Shown here in pieces: positions 52,066-62,593 of a DNA stretch of 64,000 nucleotides (position 1 is the first letter of the stretch; every line of letters starts with the position of its first letter). Where the stretch lies: positions 62,001 to 126,000 of the forward strand of contig MKUN01000028.1 in assembly GCA_001897835.1 (NCBI GenBank), read 5' to 3'. A program made the position numbers and the translations under genes. Below the pieces are notes generated by a model, which ran no database searches, had not been told where the DNA came from, and saw nothing but the letters and a program-made list of their open reading frames with translations. The stretch is from Bacteroidetes bacterium 46-16. GTDB lineage: Bacteria; Bacteroidota; Bacteroidia; Chitinophagales; Chitinophagaceae.

Positions 52066-55000
52066 ATGTCTTATTCCCATAAGAACAAGATCAGGATAGT
52101 AACTGCAGCTTCTTTATTTGATGGGCACGATGCCTCTATAAATATCATGCGCCGCGTGATGCAAAGCAGTGGTGCCGAGGTGATACACCTTGGCCACGAC
52201 CGTAGTGTGCAGGAGGTGGTGGATTGCGCCATACAGGAAGATGCCAATGCCATAGCCATTACCTCGTACCAGGGTGGCCATGTGGAATATTTCAAGTACA
52301 TGTACGACCTGCTGAAAGAGCGTGGCTGCAGCCATATCAAAATATTTGGCGGCGGCGGCGGTGTGATATTGCCTTCAGAGATCGAGGAATTGCACCAGTA
52401 TGGCATTACCCGCATCTATTCACCTGATGATGGCCGCTCAATGGGCCTCCAGGGTATGATAGACGACCTGCTGCAAAAAAGTGACTACCCGGTAGGTAAC
52501 CAGCTGAACGGCGAAGTGGGGCACCTTATGGAAAAGGACCCCAAATCGATCGCCCGCCTTATATCAGCTACGGAGAATTATCATGACCTGCCCGAAACAC
52601 AGGCCATGCTGAAAAAGGTAAATGAGCTGGCTGCTCAATCAAAGACCCCTGTGCTGGGCATTACCGGCACTGGTGGTGCCGGTAAGAGCTCGCTGGTCGA
52701 TGAGATAGTGCGTCGTTTCCTGCTTGATTTTAAGGACAAGAACATCGGGATCATTTCAGTTGACCCTTCCAAGAAAAAGACCGGGGGCGCCCTGCTGGGC
52801 GACCGCATACGCATGAATGCCATACGCAATGCGCATGTGTTCATGCGCTCGATGGCTACAAGGCAAAGCAACCTGGCGGTATCCAGGTATGTAGCAGATG
52901 CGGTAAATATTCTGAAAGCTGCAGGCTACGATCTTATTATACTGGAAACATCCGGTATTGGCCAGAGCGATACGCAGATAACTGATTACAGCAACCTCAG
53001 TATGTACGTAATGACCCCGGAGTATGGTGCGGCAACACAGCTGGAAAAGATAGACATGCTTGATTTTGCCGATATTGTTGTCATCAACAAATTCGATAAG
53101 CGTGGTGCCATGGATGCCCTGCGCGATGTGAAGAAACAATACCAGCGCAACCAGAAACTCTTTGATAAGAAGCCCGATGATATGCCCGTTTTCGGCACCA
53201 TCGCTTCGCAGTTCAACGATCCCGGTACCAATACGATGTACCGCTCGCTGATGGATATTGTGGTGAAGAAAACAGGCGCTGATCTTGAATCGCATTTCGA
53301 GATAAGTGATGAGATGAGCGAGAAGATATACATCATCCCGCCGGCACGTACACGCTACCTGAGCGAGATATCGGAGAACAACCGCAAGTATGATAAATGG
53401 GCTAAAGACCAGGCAGCAATAGCGCAGAAACTTTTCGGTATAAGTAAAACGATAGAGACCCTGCAGAACAGTGATATAGAAGACAAGGACAGGCTGGTGA
53501 AAACCCTGCAGGAGGTATATGCTAAAACCGAGCTGGACCTGGACCCCAAGAACAAATACCTGCTGGAGCACTGGGAAGAAAAAAAGAAGCAATACCTCGG
53601 CGATTATTACACATTCAAAGTGCGTAACAAAGAGCTGCGGATAAAAACACATACCGAATCGCTCTCGCACACACCGATACCCAAAGTGGCTGTGCCGCGC
53701 TACGAGGCATGGGGCGAGATATTACAATGGGCGCTGGCTGAAAATTTCCCGGGTGAATTTCCATATGCTGCGGGTATATACCCTTTTAAGCGCGAGGGCG
53801 AAGACCCTACCCGTATGTTTGCGGGTGAGGGCGGACCGGAGCGTACCAACAAACGTTTCCACTACGTATCGCTGGGTATGCCTGCCAAACGTTTAAGTAC
53901 GGCATTCGATAGTGTAACACTATACGGGCAGGACCCGGATCATCGTCCAGATATATATGGCAAGATCGGCAACTCGGGCGTAAGCGTTTGCTGCCTTGAT
54001 GATGCAAAAAAGCTATACAGCGGTTTCGATCTCTCACATCCCAAGACATCGGTATCGATGACCATCAATGGCCCCGCGCCAACGATCACCGCCTTTTTCA
54101 TGAACGCAGCTATAGACCAGCAATGCGAGCGATATATCAAAGAGCATGGTCTTGAAGATGAAATGAACAAAAGGATCGATGCCATCTATGCCGAAAAGGG
54201 TCAGCAGCGTCCTGTCTACAATCCATCGGTATTTGGTGGTGGCGCAGTGGGTAGCCTGCCGGAAGGTAATGATGGTCTCGGTCTCATGCTGCTCGGCATT
54301 ACGGGTGACCAGGTACTGCCGGCCGATGTATATGAAAAGATAAAGGCAGACACCCTGCATGCCGTGCGCGGTACAGTACAGGCAGATATATTGAAGGAAG
54401 ACCAGGCGCAGAATACCTGTATCTTCTCCACGGAGTTTTCCCTGCGGGTGATGGGCGATGTGCAGCAGTATTTTATCGACAAAAAAGTAAGGAATTTCTA
54501 TTCTGTTTCCATATCGGGTTATCACATAGCTGAGGCTGGGGCCAATCCCATATCGCAGCTCGCATTCACCATAAGCAATGGTTTTACCTTTGTTGAATAT
54601 TACCTCAGCAGGGGAATGCATATAGATGATTTTGCGCCCAACCTGTCCTTTTTCTTCAGTAACGGTATCGATCCCGAATACAGTGTCATCGGCCGTGTAG
54701 CACGCCGTATATGGGCCAAGGCCATGAAGCATAAATATGGCGGTAACGAGCGCTCGCAGATGCTTAAGTACCATATCCAGACATCGGGCCGCTCGCTGCA
54801 TGCGCAGGAGATAGACTTCAACGATATACGCACTACTTTACAAGCCCTCTATGCAATATACGACAATTGCAACTCGCTGCACACCAATGCTTACGATGAG
54901 GCTATTACCACACCTACCGAAGAGAGCGTGCGGCGCGCAATGGCCATACAACTGATCATTAATAAAGAACTGGGCCTTGCTAAAAATGAGAATCCGCTGC

Positions 55001-55467
55001 AGGGGTCATTCATAATAGAAGAGTTGACCGACCTTGTAGAGGAAGCCGTATTATCTGAGTTCGACCGTATTACAGAGCGCGGTGGGGTGCTTGGCGCTAT
55101 GGAGACGATGTACCAGCGCAGCAAGATACAGGAAGAAAGCCTGTACTACGAAACGCTGAAACATACCGGTGAGTACCCCATAATAGGGGTCAATACCTTC
55201 CTGAGCTCAAAAGGCTCACCGACCATCATACCGAGAGAAGTGATCCGCTCCACTACCGAAGAGAAAGAATTCCAGATACAAACGGTGCAGAACCTGTGGA
55301 AACGCAGCGGCGACAAAGGGCAGGAAATGCTCAGGCGCCTGCAGCAGGTAGCTGTAAAGAATGGCAATATCTTCGAAGAGCTGATGGAGACGGTGAAATA
55401 CTGCTCGCTGGGGCAGATCACTAAAGCCCTTTTTGAAGTGGGCGGGCAATACAGGCGGAACATGTAA
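52066..55467 (+). CDS. icmF: Fused isobutyryl-CoA mutase IcmF
   Basis: 1133 residues. B12-dependent mutase that interconverts isobutyryl-CoA and butyryl-CoA, with a built-in MeaI-type GTPase chaperone. Order: B12-binding domain (about 8-145; the base-off His in LFDGHDASI, His21), GTPase with P-loop [14 protein letters not shown] (about 200), linker, and mutase TIM barrel in the C-terminal half ([23 protein letters not shown] onward). The family may also act on other branched CoA esters (pivalyl-, methylmalonyl-CoA), which sequence alone cannot tell. It is the largest gene here and stands alone with a long leader. Confidence 0.93.
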   Translation: MSYSHKNKIRIVTAASLFDGHDASINIMRRVMQSSGAEVIHLGHDRSVQEVVDCAIQEDANAIAITSYQGGHVEYFKYMYDLLKERGCSHIKIFGGGGGVILPSEIEELHQYGITRIYSPDDGRSMGLQGMIDDLLQKSDYPVGNQLNGEVGHLMEKDPKSIARLISATENYHDLPETQAMLKKVNELAAQSKTPVLGITGTGGAGKSSLVDEIVRRFLLDFKDKNIGIISVDPSKKKTGGALLGDRIRMNAIRNAHVFMRSMATRQSNLAVSRYVADAVNILKAAGYDLIILETSGIGQSDTQITDYSNLSMYVMTPEYGAATQLEKIDMLDFADIVVINKFDKRGAMDALRDVKKQYQRNQKLFDKKPDDMPVFGTIASQFNDPGTNTMYRSLMDIVVKKTGADLESHFEISDEMSEKIYIIPPARTRYLSEISENNRKYDKWAKDQAAIAQKLFGISKTIETLQNSDIEDKDRLVKTLQEVYAKTELDLDPKNKYLLEHWEEKKKQYLGDYYTFKVRNKELRIKTHTESLSHTPIPKVAVPRYEAWGEILQWALAENFPGEFPYAAGIYPFKREGEDPTRMFAGEGGPERTNKRFHYVSLGMPAKRLSTAFDSVTLYGQDPDHRPDIYGKIGNSGVSVCCLDDAKKLYSGFDLSHPKTSVSMTINGPAPTITAFFMNAAIDQQCERYIKEHGLEDEMNKRIDAIYAEKGQQRPVYNPSVFGGGAVGSLPEGNDGLGLMLLGITGDQVLPADVYEKIKADTLHAVRGTVQADILKEDQAQNTCIFSTEFSLRVMGDVQQYFIDKKVRNFYSVSISGYHIAEAGANPISQLAFTISNGFTFVEYYLSRGMHIDDFAPNLSFFFSNGIDPEYSVIGRVARRIWAKAMKHKYGGNERSQMLKYHIQTSGRSLHAQEIDFNDIRTTLQALYAIYDNCNSLHTNAYDEAITTPTEESVRRAMAIQLIINKELGLAKNENPLQGSFIIEELTDLVEEAVLSEFDRITERGGVLGAMETMYQRSKIQEESLYYETLKHTGEYPIIGVNTFLSSKGSPTIIPREVIRSTTEEKEFQIQTVQNLWKRSGDKGQEMLRRLQQVAVKNGNIFEELMETVKYCSLGQITKALFEVGGQYRRNM

Positions 55468-55491
55468 GTACATCGGCAATGTCTTGAACTT

Positions 55492-55538
55492 AAGTGTGCC
55501 ACACCTCCTGTATTATATGTAAGAGGTGTGGCACACTT
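55492..55538. terminator. Strong intrinsic terminator, bidirectional
   Basis: 16-bp perfect stem AAGTGTGCCACACCTC (55492-55507) with its complement (55523-55538), 15-base loop. It lies between the convergent icmF and TonB-receptor genes. Confidence 0.82.
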
Positions 55539-55554
55539 TCCGTACAACTTCTGT

Positions 55555-57780
55555 TTACCACTTTACTGTTATACCAGCCAGCCAGTTAAAGCCTGCCTGC
55601 GGGTAATAATAATTCACTAATGTTCGCTCTGTGCCTACGAGATAGCTATAGGTATAACCATTGCTTTCATACAGGTGGTTGAAGATATTGTTGAGCGCTA
55701 TATTCAGCCCCAGTTCTTTAAAGGGTTTTACATGCATGCTGTAGTGCAGCAGCACATTGCATACAGCATAAGGGTCTATAGTGGCCGCTTCATTGCCTGT
55801 ATTATCCAGGTATTGCTTGCCCACATATTTGCCCAGTATGCTCAGTTCCAGCTCAGGCTTGTGGGGCATATTACGGAAGGGAATGAACGTAAGCCCCCCG
55901 CCTGCAACAATAGCCGGCGAAAAGGCGATGTCCGTATTGCTGTGCTTTATGGTATCCTGGCCCAGGTAATCATAGGTGGCCTCATCATACTTGTCAATAT
56001 ACTCTGCCGATTCGCTTATTTTGTTTTGTGAGTAAGTGGCATTAGCACTTATCTGCAGCCATGTTGTTGCCTTTAGCATGGCCTGTAGCTCTGCACCGGC
56101 ACGATAGCTGTTCGGCACATTGGTTCTTGTATAAGCACCTACATCGTTTATTTGCCCGGTAAGCACCAGTTGGTCTTTGTAGCTCATATAATACAGGTTA
56201 AGTCCTGCGGTCCATTTGCTTTTGTTTATTTCATAGCCGGCTTCTGCATCATACAGCTTTTCAGGCTTCGGCAATGTAGTGGTAGCTGTCTCAAAATCGT
56301 CATGGTTAGGCTCATGATTGGCCACAGCTATCGAGGCATATAGTTTTTCCTTGTTCCTGCTGCTGTTGCGCAGCAGGTAGCTGAGGCCGGCCTTAGGGTT
56401 AAAGAAATGGTAAGTAACTGCAGGATATAGTGTCGGGTTATTCCTGAAGCCGTTGATGAAGTAGCCTATGGTGCGGTATTGGGCATCGGCATAGAGCACC
56501 AGTTTATAGCCGATATATTGCTGCCATTTCAGGTACACATTCAGGTCGTTCTTTTGGGCATCGTGTGTGTACCACCGGTAGTGCTCGGGCACGCCACCGT
56601 TTTGTGCCCATAATACATTGCCATAGTTCTGCCCCGTGAATTGGTTCCATCCGCCACCAAGTGTTAACTGTGTCTTGCCGCGCTCATACATCAGGTAGCC
56701 TACGCCGCCATAATAGTAATTATCCAGCCATAGCTGGCGCACGATGTCTGTATAGCTGATCGTATCATTGCCCGGTGTCACAAAATCGGGCAGGCCATAA
56801 TCCGCATAAGCAGCAGCCTGTTTATACTCTTCATAATAGCCCCGGCCCCTTGTCAGGAACAGGCCGATATGTCCCGTAATATAGTTGCCGAATTTATGGT
56901 CGGCAAACAATTGGTAATAGTCTTGCTGGTAATTATCGGTCTGGTTGCTGTAATAGCTGCCGTCAGGCTTCATGCCCAGTTCATTATACTGCCTGTTGGT
57001 TGCCAGCGAGTCCTGCGGCACACCATTCCATGCCTGTCCTGTTTTCTCCCTGCCGGTCAGCAGCATAAAGTGGAATGATGTTTTTTCACTTGCTTTCCAG
57101 CCTGCGGTAAACTGTGCCGATCTCAGGTCAGAGGCAGAGCGCTCTATATAGCCATCCGAGCTTATTTTAGATAGCCTCACGTCGAATTGCCATCCACCTT
57201 TAAGCATACCTGTACCGGCATGTACCGTATATTTTTGTGTATTGAAGGATCCTGCGCTAAAGTTGCCCGTGGCTCCTGCCTCCTGCATCTGGCCCAGTGT
57301 GCTGATGCTCATCGTGGCGCCAAAGGCCCCGGCCCCGTTGGTAGAGGTGCCTATACCCCGCTGCACCTGTATCGAGTTGGTCGATGAGGCCAGGTCGGGC
57401 AGGTCTACGAAATAGGTACCCTGCGATTCTGCATCATTTACCGGTATGCCATTCAGTGTTACGTTGATGCGCGTGCCATCAGTGCCCCTGATGCGCAGCC
57501 CGGTGTAGCCCACACCCGCACCTGCGTCCGATGTGGTAACGGCCGATGGGGTGTATTGCAGCAGTATCGGCAGGTCTTGCCCCAGGTTCTGTTTTTGCAA
57601 AGCTTCGCCATCTATATCGGTACGGGCAAAGGGCGTATTGCTGCCTGCCCTTACGGCGCGTACCTCGATGGGCTGCAAAGCTTGTTCGGGTATTTTTTTA
57701 GTGCTGTCGCCCTGCTGGGCACGGCTCGTGTTTGCTGCAACTAAAGCAGTTAATAATAAAGCAGGATATATCTTGCGCAT
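55555..57780 (-). CDS. TonB-dependent receptor, probable thiamine-related uptake
   Basis: 741 residues. Signal peptide (1-21), then a plug domain (about 40-150: PIEVRAVRAGSNTPFARTDI, TLNGIPVNDAES) and a 22-strand barrel ending in the aromatic IALNNIFNHLYESNGYTY region. There is no CarboxypepD N-terminal extension. A TPP riboswitch lies in its 5' leader (57905-57980, minus), which in Bacteroidetes marks receptors (Omr1 group) that import thiamine or its precursors. Ligand is thus inferred from regulation, not from the protein. No other thiamine gene is adjacent. Confidence 0.93.
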   Translation of the reverse strand: MRKIYPALLLTALVAANTSRAQQGDSTKKIPEQALQPIEVRAVRAGSNTPFARTDIDGEALQKQNLGQDLPILLQYTPSAVTTSDAGAGVGYTGLRIRGTDGTRINVTLNGIPVNDAESQGTYFVDLPDLASSTNSIQVQRGIGTSTNGAGAFGATMSISTLGQMQEAGATGNFSAGSFNTQKYTVHAGTGMLKGGWQFDVRLSKISSDGYIERSASDLRSAQFTAGWKASEKTSFHFMLLTGREKTGQAWNGVPQDSLATNRQYNELGMKPDGSYYSNQTDNYQQDYYQLFADHKFGNYITGHIGLFLTRGRGYYEEYKQAAAYADYGLPDFVTPGNDTISYTDIVRQLWLDNYYYGGVGYLMYERGKTQLTLGGGWNQFTGQNYGNVLWAQNGGVPEHYRWYTHDAQKNDLNVYLKWQQYIGYKLVLYADAQYRTIGYFINGFRNNPTLYPAVTYHFFNPKAGLSYLLRNSSRNKEKLYASIAVANHEPNHDDFETATTTLPKPEKLYDAEAGYEINKSKWTAGLNLYYMSYKDQLVLTGQINDVGAYTRTNVPNSYRAGAELQAMLKATTWLQISANATYSQNKISESAEYIDKYDEATYDYLGQDTIKHSNTDIAFSPAIVAGGGLTFIPFRNMPHKPELELSILGKYVGKQYLDNTGNEAATIDPYAVCNVLLHYSMHVKPFKELGLNIALNNIFNHLYESNGYTYSYLVGTERTLVNYYYPQAGFNWLAGITVKW

Positions 57781-57870
57781 GGCTTTTTATTTGTGGCCAC
57801 CCGTTATGCTGCTGTTCTGTTTTGAAATGAAAAACCGCTTTAGCTTTTGAGTCCTTTCAAAAAGCCAAAT

Positions 57871-57900
57871 TTTTCTCTTTTGACTTTTAATTTTGACTTA
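57871..57900. repeat. AAAAGTCAAAA dispersed repeat, minus orientation
   Basis: CTCTTTTGACTTTTAATTTT at 57875 onward reads on the minus strand as AAAATTAAAAGTCAAAAGAG. It lies between the riboswitch and the receptor ATG, and matches the repeats at 19836 and 46517 in the AAAAGTCAAAA word. Confidence 0.5.
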
Positions 57901-57904
57901 AACT

Positions 57905-57980
57905 GCGCTCCCTAACCGGCATTACCCGGTCCAGGTTCAGCGGGTATGATCTCAGCCCTTACAGGCACCCCGGATAACCT
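57905..57980 (-). promoter_or_regulatory. TPP (thiamine pyrophosphate) riboswitch
   Basis: On the minus strand the THI-element pieces appear in order: GGGGTGCC, GGGCTGAGATCATACCC, TGAACCTG and GGGTAATGCCGG then TTAGGGA. These are the highly conserved P2, P3, J and P4 bases of the TPP aptamer. TPP binding would switch off the downstream TonB receptor, either by hiding the start region or by termination. The expression platform (about 120 bases to the ATG) holds a dispersed repeat. Confidence 0.92.
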
Positions 57981-58120
57981 TTTTTCAGATTATTGCCGCA
58001 AATATAGAAAAACTATCAATAAAATCTATTAAAAACCCAAAAAAACTAAAGTATTGACGCGGGCAATTTAAATTTTCATTAAATTGGGTCTTCTTATTTT
58101 CTAAAACTAAATTATACCAA

Positions 58121-59803
58121 ATGAAAAAAGCTTTATTAATGCTACTTGCTGGTGTGGGTTTATCTGTGGCGGCAAATGCGCAGTTAGCACCGGGCTCTGT
58201 AGCGCCCGACTGGACGCGCCAGGATCTGAATGGTAACTGGCACCATCTGTATGCCGATCTTGATTCAGGCTACACCGTATACCTTGACGTATCTGCAGCA
58301 TGGTGCAGTCCTTGCTGGAGCTATCACAACTCACAAAATCTGGAGAACCTGTATGCTGCACATGGTCCTGCTGGTGATAATACCGTAAGGGTTTATTTTA
58401 TTGAAGGTGAAAGCACCAATACCCATGCACAGCTTTATGGTACTGTGGCTAACCAAAACTATGATGGTTTCACACAAGGTGACTGGGTAACAGGCACACC
58501 GTATCCGATCATCGATACCAATGGTTCTGTTCAGTCTACATGGAACCAGCAATATGCGATCGGATATTTCCCAACCATATATATGATATGCCGCGATCAC
58601 CTGATCCGCGAAGTTGGCCAGGCTACTACAGCAGACCTTTGGGCTGCATCGCAGATATGCCCCAGCTATGCACCATCAGCTACTTATGATGCCAAAGCTG
58701 TAGACTATACAGGTACTAACTATTTTGTATGTAATGCTACACCTACGGTTAAGTTCCAGAACTATAGCGCTACAAACAACATTACCAGCGCTAGCATCAA
58801 AATATACAGCGGCGCCAACCTGCTGACCACTGTGCCATGGACAGGTAACCTGGCTCCTTATGCAGTAGCTACGGTTAACGTTCCTTCTTTTGCAGGTTCT
58901 GCTTTCGAGCCGTATAAATTCACCGTTACCGTTGCCGGCGATACTTATGCTGCCAACGATAGCAAAGACTCAATTATCCGTGTATATGCCGCTGCCAACG
59001 TAGCCGCTGCACCATACAGCGAAAACTTCGAATCTGGCCCGAACTTCCCTTACAAGTTCTCTGGCGATGGTGGTATATTCCTGTATAGCGGTACCAACCC
59101 TGCAATAAATGGTGTGGATGGTAACCCTACACGCGCTATGGGCTTTAACTTCTATAACCTGAGCGCGAATGCAACTACCGAAGTGGTTATTGGCAACTTT
59201 GATATTTCAGCTCTTGGTACACCTGCGCTTAATTTCGATGTGGCTTATGCACAGTATGATAATACTACCAACGACCAGTTGGAAGTACTTGTATCTGATA
59301 ACTGCGGTAACTGGACATCAGTTTACAGCAAATCAGGCGCTACCCTCGCTACCCATGCAGCTACTACCAGCGTATTTACGCCAACTGCAGCAGGCGACTG
59401 GAGGCACGAACAAGTTGGCTTGGGTGCATACAGCAGCAGCAACAACCTCGTGATCAAATTCAAGGGCACCTCTGCTTACGGTAACTATGCATGGGTTGAT
59501 AACATCAACCTGCACAGCGCAACAGGTGTTAAAGAAGTATTGTCTGCCAACAGCATCAATATCTTCCCTAACCCTGCTACCGACAAGGCTACACTGCAGT
59601 TCAGCCTCACTGAAGCTTCAAAAGTTCAGGTGGAAGTGATTGATGCTATGGGCCGCGTGATAGGCAATGTTGCTAACGAGCACATGAATGCCGGTGTAAA
59701 TACACTGAGCATCAATACTGCTAACTATGCAGCAGGTATCTACAATGTGAAAGTTACTACAGCAGGCAATGTAAGCACACATCGCCTCACTGTTGTGAAA
59801 TAA
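58121..59803 (+). CDS. Thioredoxin-fold T9SS type A cargo protein
   Basis: 560 residues. Signal peptide (1-21), thioredoxin-like domain (about 28-190) with redox motif AWCSPCW and strand YTVYLDVSA, a beta-sandwich region (about 200-470: Ig/DUF-type), and a C-terminal type A sorting domain (about 485 onward: NIFPNPATDKATLQFSL). It should be a secreted or surface-attached oxidoreductase or binding protein. The thioredoxin domain resembles the Omp28/AhpC-TSA-like group rather than classic thioredoxin. Partner unknown. Confidence 0.9.
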   Translation: MKKALLMLLAGVGLSVAANAQLAPGSVAPDWTRQDLNGNWHHLYADLDSGYTVYLDVSAAWCSPCWSYHNSQNLENLYAAHGPAGDNTVRVYFIEGESTNTHAQLYGTVANQNYDGFTQGDWVTGTPYPIIDTNGSVQSTWNQQYAIGYFPTIYMICRDHLIREVGQATTADLWAASQICPSYAPSATYDAKAVDYTGTNYFVCNATPTVKFQNYSATNNITSASIKIYSGANLLTTVPWTGNLAPYAVATVNVPSFAGSAFEPYKFTVTVAGDTYAANDSKDSIIRVYAAANVAAAPYSENFESGPNFPYKFSGDGGIFLYSGTNPAINGVDGNPTRAMGFNFYNLSANATTEVVIGNFDISALGTPALNFDVAYAQYDNTTNDQLEVLVSDNCGNWTSVYSKSGATLATHAATTSVFTPTAAGDWRHEQVGLGAYSSSNNLVIKFKGTSAYGNYAWVDNINLHSATGVKEVLSANSINIFPNPATDKATLQFSLTEASKVQVEVIDAMGRVIGNVANEHMNAGVNTLSINTANYAAGIYNVKVTTAGNVSTHRLTVVK

Positions 59804-59823
59804 CTGAATACCTCAATACTTTT

Positions 59824-59858
59824 AAAATGAGGGGGCTTTTTAGCCCCCTCATTTTTTT
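59824..59858 (+). terminator. Intrinsic terminator
   Basis: 14-bp stem AAAATGAGGGGGCT (59824-59837) with AGCCCCCTCATTTT (59842-59855), TTTT loop, T-run. Confidence 0.88.
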
Positions 59859-59929
59859 CAGAGAAATGGCATATTTATTGTGTGTAATATCTGGTTACTG
59901 TAACGACCGCTAAACCTAAATCGTACTTT

Positions 59930-60448
59930 ATGCAGTTAAAAACCTTTCTGGTATTATTCTTATGTGCTCTTGTGGTGGCTTGCAATAAGAAGAACGAAAA
60001 ACTTACGGGTACGCGTGTATGTGGTGATGAACAGCTATATCCCTATTTTTGGCAGTACAGTTACGATAGTGTTGCTACAGTGATTGCAAGAGTGTATTTT
60101 AAAGATAGCTTATTTGACCAGCTGATTGATGAGCGCACTTTGAATATAGATTCTGTAACTGGTTCCGGTCATCATAATGTATTGTTCGCACTTGATATGA
60201 AGGATAGTTTTGATTATGAGCTCATACTGCCTTTGCCTGGGGATACCTTCAGGATATCCCGGATCACTATGGATCCCCGTTCAGAGACCTACGAATATAA
60301 CAATGGAGATCGTAATCCCGGCCCTGTATTTTGTCTCAATTATTTTCATTCCGATGAAATGAAGGTTACATGGAACGGGCAACCTGCTAAGGCAAACTTT
60401 TATTCATTATTGCCGGGTAATCAGGCCTTGGTAGATTTTACGAAATAG
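59930..60448 (+). CDS. Lipoprotein, first member of a tandem family, 172 aa
   Basis: Lipobox VVAC (Cys18). The mature domain (about 150 residues) has the family word FDYELILPLPGDTFRISRITM (18 residues of it near residue 95-115), preceded by VYFKDSLFDQLIDE. I do not recognise a known family. The next two genes are paralogues (see 60468 and 61100). No catalytic motif. The three may share an operon starting here. Confidence 0.78.
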   Translation: MQLKTFLVLFLCALVVACNKKNEKLTGTRVCGDEQLYPYFWQYSYDSVATVIARVYFKDSLFDQLIDERTLNIDSVTGSGHHNVLFALDMKDSFDYELILPLPGDTFRISRITMDPRSETYEYNNGDRNPGPVFCLNYFHSDEMKVTWNGQPAKANFYSLLPGNQALVDFTK

Positions 60449-60467
60449 TTGGCCTTAAACTCAATTT

Positions 60468-60998
60468 ATGGGTATAAAAACAATACTAAGTATATCGTTC
60501 CTTTGCCTTGCTGCATGCAGCAAAAACAAAAGCCGCTCTTATACCCAACTTATTAGTTGCACCGATCAGCGGGTATATATCAGGTTTTCCGGCTACGAGG
60601 ATACTGAACTGACCTCGGCAATAGTAAGAGCGTATATTAATGACGGTTCTTTCACTACCCTGGCGAACGAGCAGACAGATACGATTGACCATAAGGGCTG
60701 GGGTGAAGGATATCGCAATGTTTTAGCCCAAACTGAGTTGGTACAGCAATACGATTATGAGATAATATTGGTAGGACCAAATGATACGTTTCGCATCTCA
60801 CGCATAGCAATGCCCGAACGGAACGATACCTCGTATTGTTCAGGTGAGGAGGCTCATATCCGCTGTTATCCCGATTATTGTTTTAATACCCTTCAGTTGA
60901 ACGAGCTTTACCTGGTGAAGAACGGCTTGCCCGATACGCCTGTTAGGGCTAATAGTTTCGCACCTGGGAGCAGTGAACTGTTGATATTTAGAAGATAA
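60468..60998 (+). CDS. Lipoprotein, second member of tandem family, 176 aa
   Basis: Lipobox LAAC (Cys17). Shares AYINDGSFTTLANE and YDYEIILVGPNDTFRISRIA with the first member. Here extra cysteines occur (ISCTD, YCSGEEAHIRCYPDYCF), so it may hold disulfides. It starts 19 bases after the first gene stop. Function unknown. Confidence 0.76.
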   Translation: MGIKTILSISFLCLAACSKNKSRSYTQLISCTDQRVYIRFSGYEDTELTSAIVRAYINDGSFTTLANEQTDTIDHKGWGEGYRNVLAQTELVQQYDYEIILVGPNDTFRISRIAMPERNDTSYCSGEEAHIRCYPDYCFNTLQLNELYLVKNGLPDTPVRANSFAPGSSELLIFRR

Positions 60999-61099
60999 TA
61001 TTCCACCCTTACAATTGTTCCTCATTAACAATGATGCACAATAGTTTAGGAGTTTACATGGCAAATAAATGCACTAAACCCATTAAATTTATATTCCCA

Positions 61100-61624
61100 A
61101 TGCGCTTAATAATTTTTGCCATACTAATGCTGATGCTGTGCTCCTCATGCGATAAACAGCCGGATGAATACATTACACGAACGGCAAACTGCGCAGACCC
61201 GCTTTTGATACCTCATTTTGTAAATTATGATTACAGCAAAATAGTTTAGCCCATGTGTAGAAAATATGTTAAAGATGGTGTTTTTGACTCACTGCTTAGC
61301 GAGCAGGTAGTTCCCATCGATTCTTATTTCACATTTTATGATACCCGTAACCTGCTTCATTCATTTGAATTGACCCCCGGGTTTGACTTCGAAATAATTT
61401 TACCCCTTGTAAGGGATACGTACAGGATATCGCATATAAATGTCACCCCAAAAACCATCACCTATCAATACAAAAAAGGAGATAGATATACAGGCCCTCA
61501 TGTGTTTTGCATGAATGATTTTTATGCCGGCAGAATGCTTGTTGCCCGCAATAATGTAAAGGATACGTTCACGCTGGCGGTACAGGATCCCGGAAATGTT
61601 TACATCATGCATATGAACAACTAA
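61100..61624 (+). pseudogene. Third tandem lipoprotein, broken by in-frame TAG
   Basis: Lipobox LCSSC (Cys17). The family domain runs through YDYSKIV, then TAG (61247-61249), and continues in the same frame as PMCRKYVKDGVFDSLLSEQ and FDFEIILPLVRDTYRISHINV. Aligning with the first copy (VATVIARVYFKDSLFD) shows that the stop replaces one residue of the domain. So the gene is disrupted by a point mutation, unless the amber codon is read through. Start at ATG 61100; the rest of the domain is intact. Confidence 0.82.
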
Positions 61625-61638
61625 AGTTTCAAGCCCTT

Positions 61639-62412
61639 ATGAAAAAACTGAGAAAGGCAATGGTATTGGTTATTATGCTACTATACTCTTGTAGTAAAAG
61701 CGAATACCCTGGTCACGGGCAGCAAGGACCGGGTGATACGGTACTTTCCAAAGCTCCTGAAGTGCCGCTGGATACAAGCCAGGTAGCGGGTGTGTTTTTG
61801 ATGAAAAAGGTAAATGTATTAACAGAGGTTTGGGTATGGATTTATAACGACCAGCATACTGCATATCTGCCTCTCGATACGGTACTGTTTAATGGCTTTA
61901 GCTGCAAGGAGGGGTTCTTCTGGCCATCAAATAATATCATACTTTATCCGGAAAACCTCTACCATACAGAGAATGTTAGGGATGTAACATACTATCTGAA
62001 TTATCGTATTGATAGTAGTGTAAGGTGGCAAGCAAAAAGTGAGGGCAATGCTATTAATATTGATTACGAACAAACGGGAGTTTTCCCGGCTTATTCAGAT
62101 AGCATGAGCACTACGATGAATATTTCTACTGGCTTGACATTTAATTTTGATAGCCTCCACCTTGTTGGAGCCGATTCGATTCAATTAACGTTTGGTAATA
62201 ATGCAGATAGTTTAACGAGGACATTTGAAGCCAAACAGGGTATGGTTAATATCAGTTATCCTGAATTGGCTTTTTTACTTAAAGGTCAGGAGGCATTTGC
62301 TGGCTATTTTAAATACACAGCGTATAAACTATCGGTACAGTATATCGGTGGTAGGAATTATGCTTTTATCAAGGAACAGTCTAAAGGTATTTCAGTGACC
62401 TATGTAAAATGA
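61639..62412 (+). CDS. Lipoprotein, 257 aa, at the end of the lipoprotein cluster
   Basis: Lipobox LYSC (Cys18). The mature part has a beta-rich look (VWVWIYNDQHTAYLPLDTVLF, YYLNYRIDSSVRWQAK) and no known motif. It does not align with the three upstream paralogues by eye, though it sits 14 bases behind them and is probably co-transcribed. Function unknown. Confidence 0.72.
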   Translation: MKKLRKAMVLVIMLLYSCSKSEYPGHGQQGPGDTVLSKAPEVPLDTSQVAGVFLMKKVNVLTEVWVWIYNDQHTAYLPLDTVLFNGFSCKEGFFWPSNNIILYPENLYHTENVRDVTYYLNYRIDSSVRWQAKSEGNAINIDYEQTGVFPAYSDSMSTTMNISTGLTFNFDSLHLVGADSIQLTFGNNADSLTRTFEAKQGMVNISYPELAFLLKGQEAFAGYFKYTAYKLSVQYIGGRNYAFIKEQSKGISVTYVK

Positions 62413-62476
62413 TACGTTTTATAAGTACGGGGAGTTGTATTAACAATTTCAACCCTATCAATACTTATCCCCAAAA

Positions 62477-62509
62477 TTTGGCGGTCCCTTTTTCGTCATC
62501 GTAACTTTG
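62477..62509 (+). promoter_or_regulatory. Consensus promoter leading into a gene-free gap
   Basis: TTTG (62477-62480), 21-base spacer, TAACTTTG (62502-62509): a full match on the plus strand. The next plus-strand coding gene is not in the window, so it may drive a non-coding RNA running into the CGGGCA repeats. A TTG-started frame 62551-62766 exists but resembles no protein. Confidence 0.6.
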
Positions 62510-62593
62510 TTATCGCCGGAGCTTTTTTTGCTGGCGTTTAATTAAGTTCTTTGAAATATCGACTACCCATAGGCATTGATAAGTGCCCTGCAT

